From CALLPQ01 sp038531745 (lineage in GTDB: Bacteria; Pseudomonadota; Alphaproteobacteria; Caulobacterales; Parvularculaceae): a stretch of 64,000 nt of DNA. The notes beneath the pieces were generated by a model, which saw nothing but the letters and a program-made list of their open reading frames with translations, was not told the origin of the DNA and did no database searches. This document shows positions 17,527-26,447 of the stretch, piece by piece. Each line of letters opens with the position of its first letter. Positions within the stretch are counted from its first letter, which is position 1. The stretch is taken from contig JBCBBJ010000006.1 of NCBI GenBank assembly GCA_038531745.1, forward strand, positions 131,776 to 195,775, written 5' to 3'. The position numbers were made by a program, and so were the translations under genes.

Positions 17527-18189
17527 ATGGCTGAGCAAACATTTTATTGTGAAGTACGCGAACGCACCGGTACAGGCGGCGCGCGGCAAACCCGGCGCGA
17601 TGGCTGGGTACCGGGTATCCTCTATGGCGGCGGCAAAGATCCCGTGGCAATTCGTTTGCGCAAAAACGAAGTGATCAAAGCCCTGAACACCGGCTCGCTC
17701 ACCTCCACCCTGATCAATATCGATGTGCCGGGCCAGTCTGACCTGCAAAAGGTTATTCCGCGCGACGTGCAGCTTGACCCTGTTAAGGATCAGCCCTTGC
17801 ATGTTGATATGCTGCGGGTGGATGAACGCACACGGATCAATGTTGATGTATCGGTTCGGTTCCTGAATGAGGAAACCTCCCCGGGTATTAAAAAGGGCGG
17901 TGTTCTGAATATCGTGCGTCACACGGTGGAGTTGATCGCCCCGGCGACGGCTATTCCTGAAGTGTTGGAATTCGACATCTCCGAAACAGACGTGGGCGAC
18001 ACGGTGACGATTTCCATGACCACCCTGCCCAAAGGTGTCGCGCCCGTGATTTCCGACCGGGACTTTACCGTTGCGACCATTACCGCGCCATCAGCGCTGC
18101 GTTCCAGCGAGAGCGAAGCAGACGATGATGCACAGGCTGGTGAAGGCGATAGCCAGGAAGCGGCGGGCGACGACGAGAGCGCGGAGTAA
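17527..18189 (+). CDS. rplY: 50S ribosomal protein L25, long (CTC/TL5) form
   Basis: 220 residues. The N-terminal 5S-rRNA-binding domain shows RERTGTGGARQTRRDGWVPGILYGGG and VIPRDVQLDPVKDQPLHVDMLRV. A C-terminal beta domain (VELIAPATAIPEVLEFDISETDVGDTV) marks the long CTC-type, and a very acidic tail follows. AGAGGG precedes the ATG at 17527. It is 88 bp upstream of pth, a common alphaproteobacterial pair (rplY-pth-ychF), so the three probably form one transcript. Confidence 0.96.
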   Translation: MAEQTFYCEVRERTGTGGARQTRRDGWVPGILYGGGKDPVAIRLRKNEVIKALNTGSLTSTLINIDVPGQSDLQKVIPRDVQLDPVKDQPLHVDMLRVDERTRINVDVSVRFLNEETSPGIKKGGVLNIVRHTVELIAPATAIPEVLEFDISETDVGDTVTISMTTLPKGVAPVISDRDFTVATITAPSALRSSESEADDDAQAGEGDSQEAAGDDESAE

Positions 18190-18277
18190 CCGGTCGCGCT
18201 TTCACGGTGTGACTGTCGGTTTCGCATCCGGGGCGCAGCGTGTAATCGTTGCGCCTTGAATAGGGAAAGCGCGGCTC

Positions 18278-19006
18278 ATGTGGTTGCTCGTTGGTCTCGG
18301 GAACCCCGGACAGAAATACAAAAACCATCGTCACAATGTGGGTTTTATGGCTATTGACGCCATTGCCCGCGCCCATAATTACGCCCCAGCGCGCAGTAAG
18401 TTTCAGGGCCTCCTGCGCGAAGGCACCCTGTCCTCGCCAACGGGGCCAGCGCAAAAAACCCTCCTCCTCCAGCCGCAAACTTATATGAACGATAGCGGGC
18501 GGAGCGTGCGCGCGGCCACAGAGTTTTATAAAATCCCGCTGGACCGGGTCATTGTCTTTCACGATGAATTGGATATTGCGCCCGGCAAACTGCGCATCAA
18601 AGTGGGCGGCGGCAATGCCGGGCATAATGGCTTGCGGTCCATCGATAGCCACTGTGGTAACGCCTTCATCCGAGCACGGATCGGTATTGGCCATCCCGGT
18701 CACAAGGATAAAGTGCACAATCACGTTCTTGGCGATTTTGCCAGGGCCGATCATGAATGGCTTGAACGGCTCCTTGATGCCATTGCCCGGCGGGCGCCCG
18801 AGCTTGTGAAGGCCGGAGAAAGCAGCTTTGCCCGGTTTCAAAGTCTGGTGGCCAGCGATGTGTCACCAAACACGGAAAAATCCGGCGGCCCTACGCGGAC
18901 GGCACCCGCCACAAACAATCAAGGCGGGGGTAAGACGCAAGCAACCAAGGCCACGTCAGTCTTTGCCGACGCTCTGAAAGCGCTTGCCTCTCCCAACAAG
19001 AAATAA
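18278..19006 (+). CDS. pth: Peptidyl-tRNA hydrolase
   Basis: 242 residues. The catalytic site is intact: N9 in GLGNPG, H19 in NHRHNVGF and the Asp in VFHDELD; GGGNAGHNGLRSI is the peptide-binding loop. Pth frees tRNA from dropped peptidyl-tRNA. The C-terminal 45 residues after the core (Thr/Asn/Gly/Lys-rich) exceed the typical 190-200 residues and look disordered. It lies 21 bp before ychF. Confidence 0.96.
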   Translation: MWLLVGLGNPGQKYKNHRHNVGFMAIDAIARAHNYAPARSKFQGLLREGTLSSPTGPAQKTLLLQPQTYMNDSGRSVRAATEFYKIPLDRVIVFHDELDIAPGKLRIKVGGGNAGHNGLRSIDSHCGNAFIRARIGIGHPGHKDKVHNHVLGDFARADHEWLERLLDAIARRAPELVKAGESSFARFQSLVASDVSPNTEKSGGPTRTAPATNNQGGGKTQATKATSVFADALKALASPNKK

Positions 19007-19027
19007 ACTCAGTAAACGGAAATCATT

Positions 19028-20125
19028 ATGGGATTCAAATGCGGTATCGTCGGCTTGCCCAATGTGGGCAAATCCACGCTGTTTAATGCCCTCACCAAAA
19101 CTGCTGCGGCCCAGGCGGAAAACTATCCGTTTTGCACCATTGAACCCAATGTTGGCGATGTGGCTGTACCCGAACCGCGTCTCAAAAAACTTGCCGCACT
19201 CGCCGCCTCGGCCAGTGTGGTGCCAGCGCGTATCCAGTTTGTTGATATTGCCGGTCTCGTCAAAGGCGCCGCCCAGGGCGAAGGGCTCGGTAACCAGTTC
19301 CTCGCCAATATCCGCGAGGTTGATGCGGTAGCCTATGTGCTGCGTTGTTTTGACGATGATGATATTACCCATGTGGCCGGGCGGATTGATCCGCTTGCGG
19401 ACTTTGAGGTTGTTGAAACCGAATTGATGCTGGCCGATCTTGAAAGCTTGGAAAAACGCCGCACCAACCTGGAGAAAAAGGTACGCGGCCAGGATAAAGA
19501 AGCCAAGGAAACGCTGGTTCTGGTGGACAAAGCCCTCGCGGTTCTGCAGGACGGCAAGCCGGCGCGGACTGCCGATATCGCCAAAGACGAGATGAAAGCA
19601 TGGAGAACCCTCCAGCTTCTCACGCAAAAACCAGTGCTCTTTGTGGCAAATGTTGATGAAGAGGCGGCAGCCACGGGCAATGACTATGCCGCCCGCGTTG
19701 ACGAGGCAGCCAACAGGGAAGGTGCCGTAAGCGTTGTGATTTCCGCGCGCATTGAGGCAGAACTGGCGCAGCTCGATGATGAAGAACAGGGCGAATATCT
19801 TGAAACCCTCGGGCTCACGGAGCCGGGCCTCAACAAGCTGATCCGCGCCGGCTATCAATTGCTTGGCCTACAAACCTACTTCACGGCCGGACCAAAGGAG
19901 GCACGGGCCTGGACAATTCCCCACGGATTTACCGCGCCGCAAGCCGCCGGGGTTATCCATACGGATTTTGAAAAGAAATTTATCCGTGCCGAGACCATCG
20001 CCTATGAGGATTATGTGAGCCTTGGCGGTGAGCAGGCAGCCAAAGAGGCCGGTAAAATGCGCGCCGAAGGCAAGGACTATGTGGTGGCTGACGGCGATGT
20101 CCTATTGATCCGCCATGGTGGATAG
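19028..20125 (+). CDS. ychF: Redox-regulated ATPase YchF
   Basis: 365 residues of the OBG family. G1 is GLPNVGKSTLFNALT, the switch segment is NYPFCTIEPNVGDV, and G3 is FVDIAGLVKGAAQGEGLGNQFLANIREVDA; the NVDE at the G4 position is the ATP-favouring form. The C-terminal TGS domain ends in DYVVADGDVLLIRHGG. YchF is linked to ribosomes and oxidative stress. Its last 24 bases overlap the 3' end of the convergent mscS-type gene. Confidence 0.97.
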   Translation: MGFKCGIVGLPNVGKSTLFNALTKTAAAQAENYPFCTIEPNVGDVAVPEPRLKKLAALAASASVVPARIQFVDIAGLVKGAAQGEGLGNQFLANIREVDAVAYVLRCFDDDDITHVAGRIDPLADFEVVETELMLADLESLEKRRTNLEKKVRGQDKEAKETLVLVDKALAVLQDGKPARTADIAKDEMKAWRTLQLLTQKPVLFVANVDEEAAATGNDYAARVDEAANREGAVSVVISARIEAELAQLDDEEQGEYLETLGLTEPGLNKLIRAGYQLLGLQTYFTAGPKEARAWTIPHGFTAPQAAGVIHTDFEKKFIRAETIAYEDYVSLGGEQAAKEAGKMRAEGKDYVVADGDVLLIRHGG

Positions 20126-21271
20126 GGCCAACGGCCCCTGCCCCTCGGCTTGCGCCAAATGAACTGTCTGTGTGGGGAAGGCAAACGCCAGACCATGGCT
20201 TTCAAAGGCCTTGTGGACGCCCAGCAAAACCGCCTCCTGACACCGCATAAAATGCGCATAATCGCGATCCTCCACCCAAAATATGGTTTCAAAAAGGAGG
20301 GCGGACGCGCCAAAGGCTTTGAAGTTTGAGCGGTCAAAACTGACATCGTCCACGGCTTTTACGGCGTGCTCAATCAGGCCCGGTATCTGTTGGAGTGCGC
20401 CGTGCGGTGTGTCGTAGACAACGCCAATCTCGAACTGCGCCCGCCGGCGGTTCATCCGGCGGAAATTCTTGATTTCCTTATCAAGTAATTGCGAGTTCGC
20501 GATAATAATCTGCTCCCCGCTGAAGGACCGCAAACGGGTCGTCTTCATACCGATCTTTTCAACCGACCCGCTATAAGTACCCTGGTCGAAAGTGATAAAA
20601 TCGCCCCGGACAAAGGGGCGATCAAAAATAATGGCGAGCGCGGAAAACAGATCCTTAAAAAGGTTTTGGGCGGCAAGACCAATCGCCAGACCGCCAACCC
20701 CCAGACCAGCGATAAGCGGGCCCACCTGAAACCCCAAATTGGTCAGGATCATCACCGCGGCAAGCGCCCATATCACAATCCCCGACATAGTCTTGATCAG
20801 CGAGGCAGCCGTGGAGGCGGGGCCGCCATCAACCGACGGATTGCGTTCCAGATAGCCACTAGATAGGCGCGCAACCAGCACACCAAGCCAGATCGCTCCC
20901 TGAATGATCAGTGTCACCACGAAGAGCGTGCGGACAATTCCTGCAACCTCCGCCGGTAATCCGGTCATGAACGGGACAATGATCGCCGCGCTGGTGACAA
21001 GCAGAAAGACCGATGTTGTTCCGCCGACCACAGCGGCAACAAGATTTTTGAAAGAGCCGCTATTTTGATTTTTAGTCTGAAAAATACCGCTAAGGATTGA
21101 GCATACTATCCGCAGGCCAACAAATAGCCCCACAATCACGCCGAAGCCAATGGCTTGTTCGGCCCCGTTCTCCACAAGCCAGCGCATCAAAGCTTCGCCG
21201 CGTGCTGCCGCGTTGGAAATGCCGTCGCCTACATTTTGTACCATCTGACCCATACCCTTTAAGCCAGACAC
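20102..21271 (-). CDS. Small-conductance mechanosensitive channel (MscS family)
   Basis: 389 residues. About five hydrophobic helices precede the pore helix and beta domain: GPLIAGLGVGGLAIGLAAQNLFKDLFSALAIIFDRPFVRGDFI is the standard Ala/Gly-packed pore helix, and GSVEKIGMKTTRLRSFSGEQIIIANS is the MscS beta domain. It should open under membrane tension to release osmolytes. Longer than E. coli MscS (286) because of extra N-terminal helices. Tail-to-tail overlap of 24 bp with ychF. Confidence 0.93.
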   Translation of the reverse strand: MSGLKGMGQMVQNVGDGISNAAARGEALMRWLVENGAEQAIGFGVIVGLFVGLRIVCSILSGIFQTKNQNSGSFKNLVAAVVGGTTSVFLLVTSAAIIVPFMTGLPAEVAGIVRTLFVVTLIIQGAIWLGVLVARLSSGYLERNPSVDGGPASTAASLIKTMSGIVIWALAAVMILTNLGFQVGPLIAGLGVGGLAIGLAAQNLFKDLFSALAIIFDRPFVRGDFITFDQGTYSGSVEKIGMKTTRLRSFSGEQIIIANSQLLDKEIKNFRRMNRRRAQFEIGVVYDTPHGALQQIPGLIEHAVKAVDDVSFDRSNFKAFGASALLFETIFWVEDRDYAHFMRCQEAVLLGVHKAFESHGLAFAFPTQTVHLAQAEGQGPLALSTMADQ

Positions 21272-21511
21272 CGCCTTGATTGCGCGTGCCCGTCAGTCTT
21301 CCTTTCATGTGATTGCCGGGTTGCGGCAATCCTCAGGCCAAAAAAAAGTAAGTGGCGCCCCACGGTGGCGCGCTCATGCGTTAAATAAGAACGGGAGATT
21401 GACCCTTCAGCCGATTGCGAATGGTCGCCGCGCACGCTGCCTCTTATACGTGGTCGGGCAAAGAATTATCGGTAGAAATTATCAGTATACAGGGGGCGCA
21501 AGCTCTCCGCC

Positions 21512-22312
21512 TTATCCCTCACCAGCGCTCGACACCTCAAGGCGTTGGCCGTTGAAGGGGGAAATTTTGCAATAGAGTTTTTTGCGCTTCAGGACATCAC
21601 ACAAATCGGCAGCCTTTTCTTCGGAAGAAAAACCGCCCGCGATGAGGCGTTGGAATTCGCCGCGACCATCGATCTCAATCCTTTCGATGCGTGGTTCGAG
21701 AAGACCCAGCAAATTCGGATTTTCACGCTGGAAATTCTTCCAGCCGGTCACCGCATCAGCCAGCTCCCGGTAGGACGCAAGGTGGACCCCAAAGAGCAGG
21801 CTTGCCGTTGTCAGACTGGTGCCCGTCGCCTCATTTTCAAAGACGTTTTCGGCAGCCACGAAACTCGGCTCCACCAGGCGCGGGGTCGATTCGACGGTCA
21901 CCGCCGACGATTTTAAGGGCGCGGCCTCCGCCTCGGCAACAATGATCGCCTCGGGCGTTTTGGGCGGCGGCGGCACGGTCAACACGGTTTCGCGCAAGCG
22001 CGTGTCGGCCTCGGCGTCACCGCGATCCTCTGTCTTGTCTTCCGCAGTTTCCTTAAGAAGACGCCCCCGTTCCTCGGTCAAGCGCTCAACGGTGCGTTGC
22101 AGGCTGGCATTATCGCGGCGCAATTCATCGACCAGTTGGGTCAGTTCAAAATTACGCGCCTGCTGGTCCGAGAGCGCAATGCTCTGCGCCTCAAGGTCGG
22201 GATCCGTCTCCGTCATGAAGGGCAAATCAAGCGAGGCGCAACCGCTGGCTAGGCCCGTGATGGCGCAAACGGTGAGCCCGCGGCAAATGGGAGAACGGAT
22301 GGTCCGGAACAT
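21512..22312 (-). CDS. Lipoprotein with C-terminal SPOR-like domain
   Basis: 266 residues. From the ATG at 22312 a lipoprotein signal runs to LASG-C25. Next is a coiled-coil stretch (roughly residues 45-90: ELTQLVDELRRDNASLQRTV), a Pro/Glu-rich linker, and a C-terminal domain of about 75 residues. That domain has the SPOR pattern: FGVHLASYRELADAVTGW, a central DGRGEFQRLIAGGF and KAADLCDVLKRKKLYCKI. SPOR domains bind denuded septal peptidoglycan, so a division or envelope role is likely. It is 93 bp downstream of the membrane PAS gene on the same strand. Confidence 0.82.
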   Translation of the reverse strand: MFRTIRSPICRGLTVCAITGLASGCASLDLPFMTETDPDLEAQSIALSDQQARNFELTQLVDELRRDNASLQRTVERLTEERGRLLKETAEDKTEDRGDAEADTRLRETVLTVPPPPKTPEAIIVAEAEAAPLKSSAVTVESTPRLVEPSFVAAENVFENEATGTSLTTASLLFGVHLASYRELADAVTGWKNFQRENPNLLGLLEPRIERIEIDGRGEFQRLIAGGFSSEEKAADLCDVLKRKKLYCKISPFNGQRLEVSSAGEG

Positions 22313-22405
22313 GGTTTTTACCCTGTATCTGTCGGCCATGGTGGTAGCACACTGATCAAGAAAAGCCATATGACGATTCGCCGGGGGCAATGCCATCGCC
22401 AGGCA

Positions 22406-23518
22406 TTATTGCGCAGCGTGCAAAACGCTGGCCGCGCTCGGCTCCATGGCGCTACCGCTAAACACAAAGCCCTCCACGCCAGGCACGTAGAGCATATTAG
22501 TCAATCGCCCGGCAAACGGTAGATAAGTGCCGCCCGCATGGCGCAAACACACATGGCTCAGAGGGCGCACATCCCCCACCACTGCCAGCGTTTTTGCGCC
22601 CTCTGCCTTGAAATGTTCCAGATCATCTTCATGCATCAGATGTCGGGTTGTTTGACCAAGCAGCGCCTGCGTGGTGGACCCGAGCGCGCGCGCCGCCGAC
22701 GAGCTTGCATAGGTCACCAACCCCTCCGGCGAAAAAATGAGCGTGATTTCGCTTGAGGCTTCCACAAGGGCTGTGAACCGCTTTTGCTCAAGGTCGGCGG
22801 CCTCATTTTTGGCAGCAAGCGCTTCAGCGAGGCTCGCATTCTTGGAGCGCAACATGATTGCCCGGCTGATCATTTGGCTGGTGCGGATCGCGGCGTAGGT
22901 GGTCACCAGACCGTAAAGCATAATCGCGCTGGTATTCATCCAGCTACGCTCCCCGCCCCAAACGAAAAACGCCGCCGCCATGGGGGTCAAGGCCGGCATG
23001 TTGAACGCAAGGAAACAGCGCCAGCACGCGCCGGACGTGACAATCGCCGCCGCCGACATGCCCGCCAATATAAAGGGCAAGAACACATGGCCGATTTGTC
23101 CATGGACCGCAAAAATCGGGGCCAGCATACCCCAAAGGGCACCATTCACCGCCATGGCCACCATGTTGCGATTTTTGAACCGCTGCATCACCGCCAGCGT
23201 TGGACGCTGGTTGCGCACGCGCACCCAGAGCGCCAGCCGAACAAGCCCGGTGATCGCCACCAGCGCGCCCCAGATGACCAGAACCGTTTGGTTGACAATG
23301 CCCCAGCCCACGAGAAGGGCGAACAGCGCATTGACCAGACCCGCAAGCACCGCAACGGGCACGCCCTGATAAATGAGCGCTGCCTTTTCAAGCTGGACCC
23401 GGCCCGCTTCGGCTGGAGACACAGACCGATGCTGCTCTGTGCGCAAATCAAGCCCCTTCAGCATGGCGCCAAAGCCCGGTGTAGCAAATGAAGGATAAGA
23501 CCGCCGCGGCGACCCCAT
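22406..23518 (-). CDS. Polytopic membrane protein with a C-terminal PAS domain and no output domain
   Basis: 370 residues. About six membrane helices span roughly residues 50-215. A short coiled coil (LRSKNASLAEALAAKNEAADLEQKRFTALVEAS) leads into a PAS domain of about 105 residues (ITLIFSPEGLVTYASSSAARALG, then TRHLMHEDDLEHF). The protein ends there with no GGDEF, EAL, kinase or other effector visible. N-terminal MASE-like membrane sensors with PAS usually precede such domains. The start MGSPRRSYPSF at 23518 has GGGAG seven bases upstream and is preferred over the ATG 24 bases earlier. The ligand is unknown. Confidence 0.75.
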   Translation of the reverse strand: MGSPRRSYPSFATPGFGAMLKGLDLRTEQHRSVSPAEAGRVQLEKAALIYQGVPVAVLAGLVNALFALLVGWGIVNQTVLVIWGALVAITGLVRLALWVRVRNQRPTLAVMQRFKNRNMVAMAVNGALWGMLAPIFAVHGQIGHVFLPFILAGMSAAAIVTSGACWRCFLAFNMPALTPMAAAFFVWGGERSWMNTSAIMLYGLVTTYAAIRTSQMISRAIMLRSKNASLAEALAAKNEAADLEQKRFTALVEASSEITLIFSPEGLVTYASSSAARALGSTTQALLGQTTRHLMHEDDLEHFKAEGAKTLAVVGDVRPLSHVCLRHAGGTYLPFAGRLTNMLYVPGVEGFVFSGSAMEPSAASVLHAAQ

Positions 23519-23862
23519 GGGCGAGCTCCCTATATGGTTCATTGATAGTTGATCATATCCCGCCGCAAACGCAAACCACTTTGGTTAGCGCGCCGCAACG
23601 TCCAATTGAGTGTAACACCGAATTCAAAAAATTGGCAAAAATACAATTATATCAATATTTTATGATGACTTCCTATTGATACACATAGGCAGAAATTTAT
23701 CGCTTTGCTTAACCGTGGAAAAGTTTTCTGGCCAAATTTCGAGGCCCCCGTGGGCAGTTTTTTTGCCACATGACATGGTGCAATGCAGCGTGCCATGCCA
23801 TGAAAATGGCGCGTGCACGGGCGCGTGCTGCCCGCCCAAACCCATAAGAAAGGTCCGCTGAG
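23519..23862. other. Divergent promoter region between the PAS gene and aatA
   Basis: 344 bases without a supported gene. The central part, roughly 23615-23710, is notably AT-rich for this genome and contains a CCTAT...ATAGG inverted repeat around 23670-23690. It must hold the promoters for both flanking divergent genes. No -35/-10 pair could be assigned with confidence. Confidence 0.5.
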
Positions 23863-25071
23863 ATGACTGACATTGGCTTGTCAAAAACCCTCGACCGGGT
23901 GAAGCCCTCCCCCACTTTGGCGGTCACCCGCAAGACCAATGAGATGCGCCGGGCCGGGATTGATGTGATCTCCCTTGGCGCCGGGGAGCCTGATTTTCCC
24001 ACTCCCGACCATGTGAAGGCCGCCGCCATTGAGGCCATCAATACCAACCGCACCGGCTACACCACCGTCGATGGCATCGCCGAATTGAAGAGTGCAATTG
24101 TCAGCAAATTCAAACGCGACAATGGGCTGAGCTATCAAACCGACGAGATCAATGTGGGCCCCGGTGGCAAGTTCGTCATTTGCAATGCGTTGCTGGCAAC
24201 GCTGAACCCTGGCGACGAAGTGATCATCCCGGCGCCCTATTGGGTGTCTTACCCGGATATGGTGCGTCTTGGCGACGGTAACCCTATTATCGTCGAAACA
24301 CGCCTTGAGGATGGGTTCATTCTGCAGCCCAGTGCCCTGGAGGCGGCAATCACATCTCGCACCCGCTGGTTGATCCTCAACACCCCATCAAACCCCACCG
24401 GCGCGGCCTACACCCGCGATCAGCTTCGCGCCCTTGCCGATGTTCTCCTGCGCCATCCCCATATCATGATAATTGCCGACGATATGTATGAGCATATTGT
24501 GTATGACGGCTTCGCCTTTTCAACGCTGGCCGAAATTGAACCCGCCTTGTTCGGCCGTACCCTGACGGTTAATGGCGCATCAAAGGCCTATTCCATGACC
24601 GGCTGGCGCATCGGCTTTGCCGGGGGGCCAAAACCGCTGATCAAAGCCATGGCAAAAGTGATGTCGCAGACAACTTCAAATCCATGCTCTATCAGCCAAT
24701 GGGCGAGCGTGGCGGCGCTCAACGGGGATCATAATTTTCTAGTTGATCGGAATATCGCCTTTAAACGCCGCCGCGATCTGGTCGTTTCTATGCTGAATGA
24801 TGCGGACGGCATTGAGTGTGCCGTCCCCCTGGGCGCATTTTATGTGTTTCCCTCCTGCGCCGGGGTGATCGGCAAAACCACACCTGATGGCAAAACACTG
24901 CATACGGATGAAGAATTTTGTACCGCCTTGCTGGAGGAGAAGAACGTCGCCACAGTTTTTGGGGCAGCTTTCGGTCTTTCCCCATTTTTCCGCATTTCCT
25001 ATGCCACCGACGACGAAACCTTGCGTGAAGCGTGCACGCACATTCAGGCATTTTGCGCCGACCTCTCTTAA
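23863..25071 (+). CDS. aatA: Aspartate aminotransferase (class I PLP)
   Basis: 402 residues of the Igamma/Ib aspartate aminotransferase type common in alphaproteobacteria. Seen are ISLGAGEPDFPTPDHV, YTTVDGIAELKSAI, the cofactor Asn in LNTPSNPTGAAY, the Asp in IIADDMYEHIVYDG, the Schiff-base lysine in NGASKAYSMTGWRIGFAGG and the substrate Arg in FFRISYA. It converts oxaloacetate and glutamate to aspartate; some relatives also use prephenate. Confidence 0.95.
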   Translation: MTDIGLSKTLDRVKPSPTLAVTRKTNEMRRAGIDVISLGAGEPDFPTPDHVKAAAIEAINTNRTGYTTVDGIAELKSAIVSKFKRDNGLSYQTDEINVGPGGKFVICNALLATLNPGDEVIIPAPYWVSYPDMVRLGDGNPIIVETRLEDGFILQPSALEAAITSRTRWLILNTPSNPTGAAYTRDQLRALADVLLRHPHIMIIADDMYEHIVYDGFAFSTLAEIEPALFGRTLTVNGASKAYSMTGWRIGFAGGPKPLIKAMAKVMSQTTSNPCSISQWASVAALNGDHNFLVDRNIAFKRRRDLVVSMLNDADGIECAVPLGAFYVFPSCAGVIGKTTPDGKTLHTDEEFCTALLEEKNVATVFGAAFGLSPFFRISYATDDETLREACTHIQAFCADLS

Positions 25072-25198
25072 AGCCTCAAGGTTAGCCGGTCCAGAGCGTG
25101 GGTGTATCGCAATTATCGATAAGAGACATTTTCATAATCGACTTGATCGAATGCCAATCCTTCTTACATAGACAATAATCACTCGAAAGGAACTTGCC

Positions 25199-25690
25199 AT
25201 GACAACGTCCCCCGCCGCTAGCGACACCAACCTTGGTCTTGATGATAATGCCCGCCTTGCCACCGTAGAAAGCCTGCGCTCGCTGCTTGCTGATACCTAT
25301 GCCGTGTACGGCAAAACCCACGGCTATCACTGGAATGTGCAGGGACCGAATTTTCAGGCCCTCCACACCCTGTTTGAAGAGCAATATCGTGATATGTGGG
25401 CCGCGCTCGATGAACTTGCCGAGCGGATGCGTGCCCTCGGTGCGTTTGCTCCGTCCAACAGCGCAAGTCTCTTGGAGGGCTCACCCATTGACCCCGCCGG
25501 TGACGCGCCCCTAGCCAGCGACCGCATGGTCGCTGATTTATTGAGCGATCAGGAAACCTTGATCCGGCGGGCCCGCACCGCGCTTGCCACCGCCGAAGAG
25601 GCCGGCGATGCCGCCAGTGCCGATTTAATCACGGTACGGATCCAGACCCATGAAAAAATGGCCTGGATGCTGCGCGCAACGGCGGGATAA
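25199..25690 (+). CDS. dps: Dps family DNA-binding ferritin-like protein
   Basis: 163 residues, one four-helix Dps subunit. The ferroxidase-site residues are present: the His in KTHGYHWNVQGPNF and the acidic pair in FEEQYRDMWAALDELAERMRALG. Dps forms a 12-mer that stores iron and protects DNA under oxidative stress. The N-terminus lacks a Lys-rich tail, so tight DNA binding is uncertain. A GAAAGGAA ribosome site precedes the ATG. The 127-bp upstream region is AT-rich with ATTATCGATAA at about 25110; regulation by OxyR or Fur-type factors is plausible but not shown. Confidence 0.95.
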   Translation: MTTSPAASDTNLGLDDNARLATVESLRSLLADTYAVYGKTHGYHWNVQGPNFQALHTLFEEQYRDMWAALDELAERMRALGAFAPSNSASLLEGSPIDPAGDAPLASDRMVADLLSDQETLIRRARTALATAEEAGDAASADLITVRIQTHEKMAWMLRATAG

Positions 25691-25739
25691 GCCGTTCGTC
25701 CGGGCCTAAATCACCTCCGATCCAATTTGAACCGAAAAT

Positions 25740-25850
25740 CCTCATCCTTCGAGACGCCCTTCGGGCTCTTTAGGATGAGGTCTTTCTGGTATAGAATTCA
25801 AGTCTTTCATCCTGAGGAGCGCGCGTCAGCGACCGTCTCGAAGGATGAAG
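25740..25850. repeat. Pair of related palindromic elements in opposite orientation
   Basis: Element A (25740-25780) has arms CCTCATCCT and AGGATGAGG. Element B (25806-25849) has arms TTCATCCT and AGGATGAA. The reverse complement of B shares TCATCCTTCGAGACG with A, so they are copies of one family in inverted orientation, 25 bp apart. Such CATCCTTCGAGACG...CTCAGGATG repeats are abundant between genes in many alphaproteobacteria. Together they could also end the dps transcript. Confidence 0.75.
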
Positions 25851-25978
25851 CTCGACTAAGATTGAAGCAACCATGCTTTAGCGCACCACAGCCCATGATC
25901 ACTTAGGCAAAGGCGACGGCAATCACCATCGCCTTTTCAAACCACGCCTTGAGATGATGTTCGTGTGCCAACCATCGC

Positions 25979-26329
25979 TCACTTGATTTTCGCGCACGTG
26001 ACCCAGACTTTCAATTTCCAAAGCTTTGCAAACGCGCTTTCATTGCGGGCGTTGACGAGCCAACTTTGCCCGTCAAACGATGGCTGATTAGTGAGCGCCA
26101 CCCCGTCAAGGATGGCGTCCGTTTTATCCAAAACCGCCCAGCCACTTCCCATTGCTTTTTTGCCCTTGGGGCACGTAACCCGCAACTGTTTCACAGCCGT
26201 TGCGTCCAGCGCCGTCTCGTCATTGACAATTTCGTAACCGGGCACCCCGGCCGCCGCTGGCAAGGCAAGCGCCCCGCAAAAGAGACCGATACTGACCAAG
26301 TGGCAAAGACGTTTGGGTGTTGATGTCAT
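25979..26329 (-). CDS. Small secreted protein of unknown function
   Basis: 116 residues with a Sec-type signal peptide (hydrophobic stretch LVSIGLFCGALALPAAAG, probable cleavage after AAA). The mature part reads as a small beta-rich domain: EIVNDE, VKQLRVTCPKGKKAMGSGW, SWLVNARN and VWVTCAK, with two cysteines that could pair. A CPxGKKxxGxG...W-V-ARN...C pattern occurs in secreted proteins of various bacteria, but I know no assigned function. Start MTSTPKR at 26329 has GGGAG nine bases upstream. Confidence 0.7.
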   Translation of the reverse strand: MTSTPKRLCHLVSIGLFCGALALPAAAGVPGYEIVNDETALDATAVKQLRVTCPKGKKAMGSGWAVLDKTDAILDGVALTNQPSFDGQSWLVNARNESAFAKLWKLKVWVTCAKIK

Positions 26330-26447
26330 GAGGTACTCTCCCATTTTTCTATTTTGTCATCCTATGGAAACTACAAGACGGCAAAACCCCCGAAACGGGG
26401 GACGATTAATGGCTTGATCCGCGTCACGTTCTCAACTGCGTGAATTA

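Noticed and set aside
18956..19858. A 300-codon open frame opposite ychF (and another of 253 codons opposite pth)
   Set aside because: ychF and pth have complete catalytic motifs on the plus strand; the opposite frames are by-products of their codon use.
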